Shown here piece by piece: positions 10,056 through 19,921 of a stretch of 64,000 nt of DNA (position 1 is the first letter of the stretch; each line of letters starts with the position of its first letter). This DNA comes from Agapetus fuscipes (Eukaryota; Arthropoda; Insecta; Trichoptera; Glossosomatidae), in assembly GCA_951799405.1 (NCBI GenBank), contig OX637333.1, forward strand, positions 28,354,785 to 28,418,784, in the 5' to 3' direction. A program made the position numbers and the translations under genes. The notes below the pieces were generated by a model. That model did not search any database. It saw nothing but the letters and a program-made list of their open reading frames with translations, and had not been told where the DNA came from.

Positions 10056-10610
10056 CAGAGACATTTTAGCTGAGGTTGATTTTTTTTCTTGTTTTATTTT
10101 TAAATACATGAAACGAAGAAAATATGACTTCTTCTTATTTTGGTGTCACTTCTATCGAAGATTGGCGATCATCATGGCTATTTTGAATTTTCTCCTTAGA
10201 TGCTGTGGATCGAAATAGGGACTTGGCGCTTTTGTTAAACCACTGTCGCAGGTTTTTCAGCCACAAAAATATGACTTCATCAAAAATGTGTAATTTGTTT
10301 AGCCATTTTTTTAACTCCTAATTTTTATTTCATGTCAATTTTCAAAATCCTGAAGCATTATTGATTGAATGGAGAACCAAGAAAAAATACCTCAAATGAC
10401 TAAAGAAATCGCCATCTTCTTAAAATAAAAAAATTAAAGAACGTCGTATGTTTGTTTATATATTTATTATTTGTTTTCTCACCTTATAAAATACAAAACT
10501 TATCTAAATTACTAAGAGAAAGAGAGATGGAGAAAGTTTGTTAAAAAATAAACATCAAACATTCAGATGAAATATTCTCTGCACACACATAAAAGCAACC
10601 GACACAAAAA
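10056..10610. other. Gene-free stretch downstream of the cuticle-type gene
   Basis: No coding region or recognisable repeat is seen. A minus-strand AATAAA lies at 10463-10468 and could be a secondary polyadenylation signal of the gene ending at 11161. Confidence 0.4.
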
Positions 10611-10619
10611 TCAGTTGAA

Positions 10620-11160
10620 TTTATTTTCTCAACAGTCACATACAAAGTAAGAGATCACTATACAACATGGGATGGATGAAGGAATAGAATGATGGGAAAG
10701 AACGTGATGAATGAAAACAGTGAAAACGATCAACAAAGGCAAACTTGGAGAAGAAGTGGAAGAAGACGAGGAGATGACGATGGTTGGAGTGTGGATGATA
10801 AACCTAAGATACTTATAAACAGTCAAGGTACATTTTTTACATCTTTGGTCTGGTGGACCAAAGTATTTGTTTAGGTGATTGCTTTAAACAAGAAGCTACA
10901 AAAAATATGCATAAAAACCTATAGAAAATTTCGACTTTGATCAAATTTATGTGGTATAGAATGAGCTTAATTAGATTGCAAAGAAAGAAAGTGAATTGGT
11001 ATTTCCGTTAAAAATCTGTCATTTTAGTAGTTTTGTTTTTTTTTTGTAAGTTTTTGTTTGAAGCACATCGAATATTTACAAAATTAGAAACAATAATCAC
11101 ATTTTCAACACAAAGCTGTCGACCCCATGCGGAGCATTTGCATCAATTGACCAAAGTTGA
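10620..11160 (-). other. Predicted 3' untranslated region with poly(A) signal
   Basis: Downstream of the TGA at 11163-11161, the first minus-strand AATAAA is at 10625-10620. This would give a 3' untranslated region of about 540 bases. A short open frame inside it (10689-10874) has no recognisable features. The cleavage site is inferred. Confidence 0.5.
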
Positions 11161-12354
11161 TCAATGATACGAGTGATGACCTTCATCTCCTCCGTAACTA
11201 TGCTCTTCACCACCTCCGTAGCTGTGTTCACCACCTCCGTAGCTGTGTTCACCACCTCCATAGCTGTGTTCACCGCCTCCATAGCTGTGTTCCCCACCGC
11301 CTCCATGTTCCTCGTGCTTCTTGACGTAGACTGGAACTGGCACCTTCACTGGGTAAGGGATCTCCTTGACCACTGGGTATGGAACTTCCTTGTAGACTGG
11401 GTATGGCTTGTCAACATGAACCTTCACTTCATAAGGCACCTTCTTTTCGACTTCATAAGGAACCTTCTTGATGACCTCATAAGGCTTGGGCACTGGCACC
11501 TTAACGTGAACAGGGTACGGCTTCTCAACTTCAACCTTGTATGGCTTATCAACTGGTACCTTGACTTCATAAGGCACTGGCTTGTGCACTGTGACTGGGT
11601 ATGGTTTTTCAACAGTCACTGGGTATGGTTTTGGGACGTACACATTGTATGGTTTGTCTACTGGTACTTTGACTTCATAAGGAACCTTCTTGATGACTTC
11701 ATAAGGAGTTGGCACTTTGACTTCGTACTTGACTGGGTACGGGACCTTCTTTTCAACGGTGTAAGGCTGGGGGTATGGGACTTTCACTTCATAAGGTACT
11801 TTCTTTTCGACAGTGTAGGGTTGTGGGACGTGCACTTTGACTTCGTAAGGCTTGTCTACTGGGACCTTGACTTCATAAGGTACTTTCTTTTCTACTGTGT
11901 AAGGTTGTGGAACGTACACGGGGTATTTGATGTACTCCTTGACTGTGTAAGGGACCTTCTTCTCTACAGTGTACGGTTGTGGCACTGGTACTTTGACTTC
12001 ATAAGGCACCTTCTTTTCAACAGTGTAAGGCACGTGCTTTTCCACCGTGTAAGGGACAGGGTACTTCTTGATGATCTCGATGGTTTTGACATGCTCGCTC
12101 TCTGCTCCGTGACCGTAGTCTTCGAAGCCGCCTCCGTGTCCGGAGACTGGTTTCCATCCATGAGAGTCGCCTCCCCCGAAGGAGTAGCCGCCTCCGCCGA
12201 AGCCTCCTCCGTGTCCGTAGCCGAAGCTGTAGACTCCTCGCTTCTCCTGCTTCTTGTCCTCCACCGGCTTCTCCTCGGCTGGCTTGCTGGCTTCTGCTTG
12301 GACTTTCTCCTCTGCGGCAAAGACCACCACCGCCAGACTCACCACCAAAAACAG
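11161..12354 (-). CDS. Secreted cuticle-type PY/V-repeat protein, exon 2 (main coding exon)
   Basis: This exon encodes residues 5-401 of a secreted low-complexity protein. With exon 1 the start is MNRL plus LFLVVSLAVVVFAAEE, a clear signal peptide (h-region about 4-17, cleavage near VFA/AEE). Next come an acidic/basic linker ending in KQEKRG (about 20-44), a Gly-rich stretch with GGG and SFG (about 45-85), about 245 residues (102-345) of short repeats such as PYTVEKKVPYEV and VDKPY, and a C-terminal tail with four to five EHSYGGG copies (21-base tandem, 11209-11290). Pro-Tyr-Val repeats plus a Gly/Tyr/His tail are typical of insect structural cuticle or chorion-type proteins. No chitin-binding Rebers-Riddiford domain is visible, so an exact family is not assigned. 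Function as an extracellular matrix component is inferred. The exon begins right after the TTGTTGCAG acceptor (AG at 12356-12355). There is no in-frame ATG, and an in-frame TGA sits just upstream (12372-12370), which forces an upstream exon. Confidence 0.9.
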   Translation of the reverse strand: MFLVVSLAVVVFAAEEKVQAEASKPAEEKPVEDKKQEKRGVYSFGYGHGGGFGGGGYSFGGGDSHGWKPVSGHGGGFEDYGHGAESEHVKTIEIIKKYPVPYTVEKHVPYTVEKKVPYEVKVPVPQPYTVEKKVPYTVKEYIKYPVYVPQPYTVEKKVPYEVKVPVDKPYEVKVHVPQPYTVEKKVPYEVKVPYPQPYTVEKKVPYPVKYEVKVPTPYEVIKKVPYEVKVPVDKPYNVYVPKPYPVTVEKPYPVTVHKPVPYEVKVPVDKPYKVEVEKPYPVHVKVPVPKPYEVIKKVPYEVEKKVPYEVKVHVDKPYPVYKEVPYPVVKEIPYPVKVPVPVYVKKHEEHGGGGEHSYGGGEHSYGGGEHSYGGGEHSYGGGEEHSYGGDEGHHSYH

Positions 12355-12429
12355 CTGCAACAACAGACATCAATATTAAACAAGCGAATCTTTAGCAACT
12401 ACATCGATAAAAGGTTATACTGAACCAGT

Positions 12430-12620
12430 GGCATATTAAGCTAACGGGGGTTTCTTAGATAAATGCACATTTTTTCCTATTTTCTACGAGAATAAACACT
12501 ACAAAAGTGTGAAAATCCTGCAGGTAGTTAAGAAGTTTTTGATGAGCACGTCCTTATAATTAGATCACTTACTATGAGAAGTTACAACCAATAAAATGTT
12601 TCATACACGATTTCTCAAAC
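12430..12620. repeat. Dispersed repeat R
   Basis: AGATAAATGCACATTTT, GTGTGAAAATCCTG, CTTACTATGAGAAGTT and CACGATTTCTCAAA recur in the same order at 39085-39275, and partly at 44990-45020 and 63005-63110. The class is unknown. Confidence 0.6.
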
Positions 12621-12659
12621 CAGTTTTTTCACCGATATGTTTAATATGAGCTGCACAGA

Positions 12660-12850
12660 AACATTGGCATTTAAGATTCATACTTCATGCATGATGTAAT
12701 TTTATGCTTGCAAATGCTGCATGTGCTCTCAGAACAGAAATCCCAAATATTGATTCAAAATAAACTCTTGCTTCCTTTTCCTGAAACAGGGGTGGCATTA
12801 TCAAAAGTGGACCAGTTTCCAAATGGGCAATCAGCCTCATGCCTTGAGGT
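12660..12850 (-). mobile_element. T-unit, highly degenerate
   Basis: Plus-strand TTCCTGAAACAGGGGTGGCA, AAGTGGACCA and CAGCCTCATGCC identify the unit. The tail region is barely recognisable, so it is an old copy. Confidence 0.6.
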
Positions 12851-13445
12851 AATTTTGAAATATCTCTACAAATTAGATTAAAGGTTAAAAACTATTATGA
12901 AATATATGCGAAATAATCTAATCAATCATGAATGAATTAATCAATCTTTAATTAATGAAATTTTGAAGGAAACATACATATTTCATACTTTTGTGATTCC
13001 AGTTTTTTTTAAAGCCCAAAGCTCTCAAATGATTGACGGGTACAAAAAAAAAATGACAAAAAAGTGTAAAAAAGCGCACATTTTTGCTACTCCCCGCGAA
13101 AGGTGCAATTTTTCAAAAGAAATATTTAACACTGGCCATAAATTAAGAAGATTGATGCTGAAGCCCGCGCCTGCGCCCAAGGACAATTGTTTTTTATTTT
13201 ATTTTTCGGCTCTCTTAACGGCACGCGCCGGCCCTGTGCCTTAGCGGAAACAGGGCCGTATTTTATAGAAAATAAAGTTAATTAAATTATATATAAAAAA
13301 AACTTGTACTCACTCGATTAATAATTACTTTAAAATGTATCGCATGAAATAAAATAAAAATGTTTGTGAAATGAAGACTTTAAATATTTTGTCGTTGAAT
13401 GTTTTACATACGAGCACTTTAATCTATACTTTAAGTTGGAAAGAG

Positions 13446-13698
13446 ATATCGCACGCTTAATAATAAAGAGCAATAACTCAAAAAATAAGAATGTTGGGAA
13501 ATCATGTTTGAAGTTCAGACAACCAGTACAACTTGTATGGGATGAAAAAGGTGACCGATGTTTTCTCGGTCATATTCGTCCAAATTGAACGGCTGTCGCA
13601 TTCTACCTATTCTTCTCGCATTGTTATTGTGTTTGATTACAAAATCTCGATTTTTGCATTTTTTAAGTTATTTCTCTTTAATATTAAGCGTGCGATAT
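13446..13698. mobile_element. TIR MITE, about 250 bp, possibly with TA duplication
   Basis: Ends ATATCGCACGCTTAATAATA and TATTAAGCGTGCGATAT pair over about 38 bases (AAAGAGCAATAACTC against the complement of AAGTTATTTCTCTTT). Both ends abut TA, which fits a Tc1/mariner-type duplication. It lies inside the intron. Confidence 0.65.
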
Positions 13699-13704
13699 AT
13701 TGAC

Positions 13705-13905
13705 ATTTAAAATCATAATATTAAATGCATGCTCACAAACAGGCACGTGGTAAGTTCGCGCTTACAAATGCTGCATGTGTACTAATCAATTAAAATTCAA
13801 AGCTCAAATGGATGTAAGCCCTGCAACTTTTTCCGACCTTCCCTGAAACAGGGGTGATATTGGCAAAGTGAACCATTCTTACAGTATGGGTCCAAGCAGG
13901 TCAAG
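13705..13905 (-). mobile_element. T-unit
   Basis: It has the core CCTTCCCTGAAACAGGGGTG and AAATGCATGCTCACAAACAG. The microsatellite tail and the first bases of the unit are lost. It starts a few bases after the preceding MITE. Confidence 0.75.
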
Positions 13906-13960
13906 ACTGTAACTTTTGTGTTTAAAATAAATAAAACATTTTACATTGACAATAACTGTA

Positions 13961-14150
13961 ACTTAGGTTCAGATGTCATTGGGTAATTGTTTATTAATTT
14001 CTCATTAAAATAAAAAAGTGAAATAATAAAATAAAAAATATTTGTAATTATTTCTAATATATATTATTTCTCAATATTAAAACTTGTTCCAGGCCAGTCA
14101 AAAAAGAAAAGGTTGGTGAATTTAATTCTTCCATTAAAAAAATATTCTCT
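13961..14150 (+). mobile_element. SINE3 3' part
   Basis: CAGATGTCATTGGGTAATTG (body) and CCAGGCCAGTC plus AGGTTGGTGAATTTAATTCT (3' end) match SINE3 at 53311-53573. The tRNA-like head is missing. Confidence 0.6.
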
Positions 14151-14482
14151 TCTGAATTTATATTTTATTAAATATTTTTGGTTAATTTCTAAGTACGTCT
14201 CTGGCAATAACCTAAATGAATGTAGTATTCGTTGGTTATTAGAGGTCTCCAGGCGCGCACTCAGAACATCCAACCTGCACTAATGGACAAATTCATTATT
14301 TTTCAATTTGACTTTAATTGCTTGTAAAAGCAGCCATGGAATTTCGGGTGTTTTGGCATTTTATCATTCTGCCATTTGAATACTCTAAATTATTGGCAAT
14401 CTTTTTTTGTCAAATTGGCTAATTTTTGTAAATTATGTAAAAAAAACATTACTTCAATGTTTAATTTATTTATTATTTTTAT

Positions 14483-15270
14483 CCATTCCTTGACTTAGGG
14501 CCGTTCTTATAAACGTTGGACTAAATATCCGTAAGTAAATACTCATTTAACTAACGGATGGACGTTGACGGACTGATCTTACCGATGGTCATCTTATAAA
14601 GCTTTTTTAACCGTCCGTTAGTTCTCAAAAATGCACTCGTATTTTTGATGATTTTTTGCGTGCATTCATGAACATATGTCATCCGTTTGCTGTCAGAGAA
14701 GAAACATAACCTAAAGTTGCGTATGACAAACACGAAAACGAGTGATACAGCCCTATTTTAATGAATTCTCTATCTCTGTCGGAAGAAATTATCTTCAACA
14801 GGATAGAGCGGAGAAGTCCAAAGACGCGCAAAACTCACCGCAAAAAAAGAATGCTTTGACAGCTGACCTAACCTCAAACCTTAACAAACCGACCGGTATC
14901 TACCTGGAAACCGGGGGTCGGCTGTCGGTTAGATCCGCCGGTAAAATTAAACCGAAAATTTACGAACGAATTGTTATAATACAGAAAAACGAAATTTGTA
15001 CCAAGTTTCGGTTTATTAGATTTGACATTTAACAAACGGATGTTTATAAGAACGGCCCTTAAAGGTGGGTTTGTTTACTGTTAAAAAAAACACATTGCTA
15101 ATGTCACTCTTTTTCAGGGAAGTTTGGCAAAAGTTGTAGGCTTCATGTTCAATTGAGGTTTAGATTTTAATTTGCATGAACACACACAGCATTTCTAAGC
15201 GTGAATTTACACGTGTCTGCTTATAGGCACGCATTTAATATAAACATATATTTGCTACTAAGATTATAGG
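14483..15270 (+). mobile_element. T-unit interrupted by a Harbinger-like MITE
   Basis: The unit starts ATTCCTTGACTTA at 14485-14497 and resumes at 15059 (TTAAAGGTGGG, then TTTTCAGGGAAGTTTGGC) through to a CTAAGATTATAGG tail. The interruption is exactly the 561-base MITE, flanked by a TTA duplication. Confidence 0.8.
14498..15058. mobile_element. Harbinger-like non-autonomous element, 561 bp, TTA duplication
   Basis: Both ends read GGGCCGTTCTTATAAAC (17 of 17, inverted), flanked by TTA at 14495-14497 and 15059-15061. A 3-bp TWA duplication is characteristic of PIF/Harbinger. An open frame of 96 codons (14742-15032) inside it has no recognisable domain and is not called as a gene. Confidence 0.8.
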
Positions 15271-15344
15271 TTATCCTACTGTATTTGTATATTTTTTTAA
15301 TATATTGTTGTTTTGCTATAGTTTATTGTATAGTTTCATTTTTG

Positions 15345-15590
15345 ATTCTTGACATATAGGTTGGTATGAGGTTGAAAATCTATCTTGTAAAACATGGTTC
15401 ACTTCACCAAAATCACCCTTTTTTCAGGGACTGCAGGAGTTGCATGTATAGGTATTTCAGATTTGTTTTTATTTTGTAAGCACACTCTAAGCATGAGTAA
15501 TTGCAAGCTTACAAGTTTATACTTAAGGGGAGTGCATTTAATATGAGTCTTAAATGTAAATACATATTTGTAACTGCGATTATAGATGGA
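15345..15590 (+). mobile_element. T-unit, diverged
   Basis: It starts TTCTTGACATATAGGTTGG and ends ACTGCGATTATAGATGG. There is an internal deletion around the GGGAAGGTCGGC core. Confidence 0.75.
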
Positions 15591-15630
15591 TAGAATCACA
15601 TTGTATGGAGTTTTTTTTTTATATAACTAA

Positions 15631-15864
15631 GGCCTGGTATTTTCAACCCTAGCAAATGTGACTTTAAACTGATAAAAAAACCTACCCACACGATTGACAT
15701 AAGTGCGACTTTTTCACTCAGTAAAAAGTCGCTAAACTTGCGTTGAAAACACTGGGCCTAACTTGTTTTAAAAAACCTACCCACACGATTGACATAAGTG
15801 CGACTTTTTCACTCAGTAAAAAGTCGCTAAACTTGCGTTGAAAACACTGGGCCTAACTTGTTTT
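15631..15864. mobile_element. MITE with TAA duplication and a tandemly duplicated right half
   Basis: The MITE 15631-15758 has imperfect inverted ends (GGCCTGGTATTTTCAAC and GTTGAAAACACTGGGCC) flanked by TAA (15628-15630, 15759-15761), again PIF/Harbinger-like. A 95-base block (15675-15769), covering the right half plus flank, is repeated immediately and without visible change at 15770-15864. Confidence 0.75.
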
Positions 15865-16093
15865 TATTGTAATTGGCTAACCCATGCCAATTGCATTTGC
15901 TGTTTTCCTTCATTTAAAAAATTTACTAAACGAAAAATTACGCATTCAAATCTTCATATTATTCCATTTATTTTTCATAAATCGATTTCATGTATTTTAT
16001 AAAGCCGGCTTTATAAAATAAACTTGTATGCACTCATATGACCGTGTCGTCTTTGGAGAAAGCTTTTAGCACCACCATTCCACAAGTCATTAA

Positions 16094-16235
16094 CTCCAGT
16101 TTATTTAACGTTACTTTCAAATAAAGTTATTCGGCCAAAAGTAATTTGAAAATAAAATCCAAAACCCAGTTTAAATAACATTACTTTAAAAAAAAATCTA
16201 TCCTACCAAAAGCAATTTGAAAACAAATGTGAGAA
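16094..16235. repeat. Two imperfect tandem copies, period about 73
   Basis: CCAGTTTATTTAACGTTAC...CCAAAAGTAATTTGAAAA is followed by CCAGTTTAAATAACATTAC...CCAAAAGCAATTTGAAAA. This is a short local duplication. Confidence 0.6.
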
Positions 16236-16254
16236 GAAGTAAGGGATAATAATT

Positions 16255-16440
16255 TGTAATCTAAAATGCAAAGATTCATATTAAATGCACTCTCATAATC
16301 AGACACGTGTAAGTTTGCGCTTACAAATGCAAACATCCAACCCTCAAATGTACATTAAATCTGCAACTTTGGCAAACCGTTTATGAAACAGGGGTGACAT
16401 GGGCAAAATGAACCATTTTTTACTGTATGGGTAAATGACT
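16255..16440 (-). mobile_element. T-unit, shortened
   Basis: TTAAATGCACTCTCATAATC, CACGTGTAAGTTTGCGC and GAAACAGGGGTGACAT mark the unit. About 25 bases of the middle are deleted and the start is cut. Confidence 0.7.
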
Positions 16441-17315
16441 GTATGTTATATACGTTGCTTTGTATATAAACTTTTAAATTTTTTTTTGTAAAAATTGATA
16501 CGTGTTTAGTAAAAAAATATTTATTCATTCGTATCTCAAACTATACCATACCAGGGATAAAATCATTAAAAATAAATCGAAAAAAAAGTTCGTTTCTAGA
16601 ATTTAAATTAACTCAATCAAGTAAAAGCATCACTTTTCTGTTAAATTTTTTTTTGGTGTCAATAATATAAATTTTGGCTAGGAAAAAACAACTTTTACCC
16701 CTATGTGACTCGATTTAATACCGATATTCATAAAAAAAAACTTTAATTTTTTTGCTTTTTGTGTATTTTCTTAAAATGTATGTTAATCATATAACAAGAT
16801 GCAGTTTTACTCGTTTAATTTTTCCAGAAAAACAAGTAAAACGAACATCATCAAATGAACGTATAAGAGAAACAAACTTGCACATCAGGTTTAATTTGAA
16901 TTAAATTATCTCTTACATGAGGCTTTTACATAAATAAATATATATTTTTTTCATCCATAAGAAGTAATATACATTGAACCGGTACGTTATGTAAGGAAAG
17001 TGCTTTACATTTTGGTCGATATTATCTAATACTACGATACGTAATACTACAGAGTGTAAGGAAAACCTGTTTTGTAAACGCATTTATTTATTTATGACAT
17101 AGATTTTATGCATATTGCAAAAGCGATTTTAACTTTCTTTCAATGTTTATGTTTTTTGTGTATAAAAAAAATATAGATTTTAATATCTTTTAATTTTTTT
17201 TAACGGATAATTTTTGTCAACTTATTTATCGCATATACGCCTATGTGAATGAGACTTATAAAATTCTTGTAAATGGATATGCAGCAACGATATATTTTTT
17301 CGTCTAAATCCTTCG
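16441..17315. other. AT-rich intronic stretch
   Basis: No gene, repeat or structured RNA is recognised. It consists of A/T runs and lies inside the cuticle-type gene intron. Confidence 0.4.
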
Positions 17316-17637
17316 TTTTTTTTTTTAAGAAATCCTATGCGGGAGACTCCCTAGATTCTAGAGACTCTAGGAGTCTAATGACACTTGTTGTAGTGCCGCA
17401 GAAGTGTACGAGCTTGGTCGTCGCTACAAAGCCCCAATACTCAAGCAAGCCCCAGTTGCTGTAAGGCTGGATGGACCTTTGGTGACCGGTCATTGGTAAA
17501 GGTTTATGAATTATTCAACCCAGCGAAAAGTGAATTTGAAAATATAAATGGTATATTTTTTGTGCTCCGCCGGGATTCGAACCCACAACCTTCCCATTCA
17601 GATTCCGCAGTGTTACCACTGAGCTACGGACCGGTCA
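17316..17637 (-). mobile_element. SINE2 with LINE-like tail A
   Basis: Minus-strand order: tRNA-like head (ACCGGTCCGTAGCTCAGTGG, GGGTTCGAATCCCGGCGG), body (GGTCCATCCAGCCTTACAGC), then GCGGCACTACAACAAGTGTC, GAATCTAGGGAGTCTCCCGC, GGATTTCTT and poly(A). It starts at the tRNA head, with no 5S head. Confidence 0.85.
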
Positions 17638-17949
17638 AATCTTTTTTCCATCATTGGTTTCTTTCACATTTTATATTAATGTTCACACTTGTAGTGGTAT
17701 TTTTTTTACATTCTTCATTTTTTTTAAATCAATTAACAAACACATGCAATTCTATCATTATTTGTTTTCTGATATAATAAAATCGTTAATTAATATGACG
17801 TTTGTAAATCGGGGAAAGTGAGAAATGAAATCTTTAATAATAGTAATAATAATAAATAATCTAGTTTATTATTATTAATATTTAGAGAAACGGAAATGGC
17901 GTCAAAAGAAACGATTTCCGCTTTCAAAATTGTACATTATGTCCGGTAT

Positions 17950-18190
17950 TATCTATAATACTCTATCTATCATTTAAGTTGCAAATATATACATTGGTAT
18001 TTTAGGCTCATATTTATTGCATGCCCACAAGCAGGCACATGAAAATTAGCGATTACACATACTGTATGTGTATATAAAAAACAAACCAAATTACACATGG
18101 ATATAAACTTTGCAGCTCTCTTTGCCTCTACCTGAAACGGGATGGCATTGGCAAAAGTCAATCAAGTTTTTACTCATACTAACGTATTAG
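17950..18190 (-). mobile_element. T-unit, diverged
   Basis: TAAGTTGCAAATATATACA, GCATGCCCACAAGCAGGCAC and GAAACGGGATGGCATTGGCA identify the unit. The start sequence is replaced after AGTCAA. Confidence 0.75.
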
Positions 18191-18780
18191 TCAAAAAACA
18201 AAAAAATTGGGATGTGAATTAATTAAGAAGCTTGAAATCAGATCAAATTTATTTTAAATATTGTTTCTGTGTTCCTTGACTTACAAAAAAATACGATGAT
18301 CTGTGGATCAGCTGCGTATGAAATGCTTTTTGAATAACACTGTTGGAGTATAAAGTATATTGGAAATTTAACTAATATTCAAAACAATAAGTAATAAATT
18401 AACTTATTTGATTTATAATGTTAGTTCAAAGTCATGTTTGTGATGTTAACATTTTTCATTCGGAAACAACGCGGCTAGAAGTTGCACTTTTACAGAAACC
18501 ATAAGAAGACAATAATTAAAATCCTTACAACTAGATTTAACATTGGAATGTTTTTAATACCATAATTTTTTTTTAAAACTTGCAGTTTTTTTAAAGAATT
18601 TCGAAAAATTAATAATATTTAGTAAAACCAAAAAAAAAATGATCACTAAAAACACAATTATAGATTCAATTCCACATACTGAATAAATCACTCTTATATC
18701 AAATCGATCGCATTACAAATCACTTTTTTTTTTTTGTTAATCCAATTCAAGATTTTTTTTTTCGTTTTTTGAATAGATGT
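18191..18780. other. AT-rich start of the intron
   Basis: No gene or recognised repeat is seen. Long A and T runs lie just downstream (in transcript sense) of exon 1, so any intronic enhancer would sit here. None is demonstrated. Confidence 0.35.
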
Positions 18781-18796
18781 TTGGAGTTGCACTCAC

Positions 18797-18808
18797 CAGT
18801 CTATTCAT
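18797..18808 (-). CDS. Cuticle-type gene exon 1 coding part (MNRL)
   Basis: ATG (18808-18806) plus AAT, AGA and CTG encode the first four residues. They are followed at once by the donor GTGAGT. Joined in phase 0 to exon 2, this gives MNRLLFLVVSL, a standard signal-peptide n-region and h-region. A very short first exon splitting the signal peptide is common in insect cuticle genes. This ATG was chosen because exon 2 has none and because the promoter and 5' leader fit. Confidence 0.75.
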
Positions 18809-18882
18809 GTCTCCAGGCTTGATGATTGCAGGAGACCAGCTAGCAACTGATGCTCTTCCTCTCTCTTCCACGGGCCTTTATA
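18809..18882 (-). promoter_or_regulatory. TATA box, initiator and 5' leader of the cuticle-type gene
   Basis: TATAAAGG reads 18882-18875 on the minus strand. The arthropod initiator TCAGTT (18850-18845) places the start site at A 18848, 34 bases from the first T of the TATA box, slightly long but acceptable. The leader is about 40 bases. A T-unit insertion begins about 170 bases upstream of the TATA box. Confidence 0.7.
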
Positions 18883-19049
18883 CAGCGTCGCCCCCACTTT
18901 TCTCTTGGAGTTCCTCCACTGCTCTCTCGCCTGTGCCATGGTAAGGTAAAACAATCAGTTACCGGGTGGCGCATATGTGCACTGAAATGATTCGCAATGC
19001 GTATGATTTGATGTGCGAATGAACGGTATTTTTTTTTATGAGTTTGATT

Positions 19050-19435
19050 GCTCTTTGACTGATAGGTTGGTATGAGGCTGACCCCCTGTGCTGTAAAAAC
19101 TGGTTCACTTTTGCCAATGCCACCTCGTTTCAGGGAAAGTGGAAACAAGAGAAGAGCATGCATGAAAAGAGTGATGAAATTAGAAGAGATGAAAGAAGTA
19201 TGCAAGGACAGAGTCAAGTGGATGCACTTGTGTGGAGGTACCGGCCACCCCTAGAGGAATGGCTGCAGGATACAAGACAAGACAGGAAATACGAGGTTTA
19301 TGTTCATGTGAGGTTTTGTTTATTTGTGTGCATGCATGCAGAATGTGTAGGCGCGAACCTACATGTGCCTGTCTGTGGTCATGCATTGAATTTGAGCCTT
19401 AAATGTTAACATAATTTAGCAGCTTATATTATAGA
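19050..19435 (+). mobile_element. Chimeric T-unit containing a LINE ORF segment
   Basis: It starts TTTGACTGATAGGTTGGTATG and runs to CGTTTCAGGGAAAG. It then switches at about 19145 into RTE-like ORF sequence (MKRVMKLEEMKEVCKDR, CGGTGHP) and returns at about 19290 to the unit (GAGGTTTATGTTCATGTGAG) with a normal tail. It lies just upstream of the cuticle-type gene promoter. Confidence 0.8.
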
Positions 19436-19534
19436 TATAGATATAGTGTTAGGATAATTCTTTAAAAAAAATGAAGGCAATAGATATGAATTCTACTATT
19501 ATTTTTTTTAAAATAAAGCTATTTTTTGTTTAAC

Positions 19535-19921
19535 GTAGTTTATTTTCACAATAATATTTAATATCTCGAGTACTTTCGACCTTCAATATTCAGGCCATTA
19601 TCAAGAGTGATGTATAAAAAATTAAAATTATTAAGAACAAACCATAGATCAAAATTATATAAATTCAAATAAATAGGTAGGTATAGGTACAATAAATATG
19701 AACTTAATTAAAATTAAATACAACAGTCAAAAATTAAAAGAAAGAAAACATCAAATAATATATAATAATTACAATAAATTAATTCAAACATCCGAGGGTC
19801 AAAAAATAAATAAAATAAAATATTTAAAGCACAAATAAAATTATTGAGTCAACACAAAAAGACAAATAATAATAATAACAACAAAATGACAAAGAATAAA
19901 ACCAAAATTAAGGGGATTGGG
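19535..19921 (-). mobile_element. Penelope-like element 3' untranslated region
   Basis: Downstream of the GIY-YIG frame, an AT-rich leader runs to CTTGATAATGGCCTGAATAT, TCGAAAGTACTCGAG and TTGTGAAAATAAA. These motifs are shared with 545-690. Confidence 0.65.

Larger units (their letters stand above)
12355..18796 (-). other. Phase-0 intron of the cuticle-type gene, 6442 bases
   Basis: It opens with GTGAGT (18796-18791) and closes with TTGTTGCAG (to 12355). It contains T-units, a Harbinger-like MITE, a TIR element, SINE2, SINE3 and a tandemly duplicated MITE. A long first intron after a tiny signal-peptide exon is common in insect cuticle genes. The pairing is inferred from sequence only. Confidence 0.75.

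Noticed and set aside
11164..12423. 419-codon open frame on the plus strand, antisense to the cuticle-type gene
   Set aside because: It is the complement of repetitive coding sequence with a strong codon periodicity. It has no recognisable domain, and the sense strand has signal peptide, splice site and promoter support.
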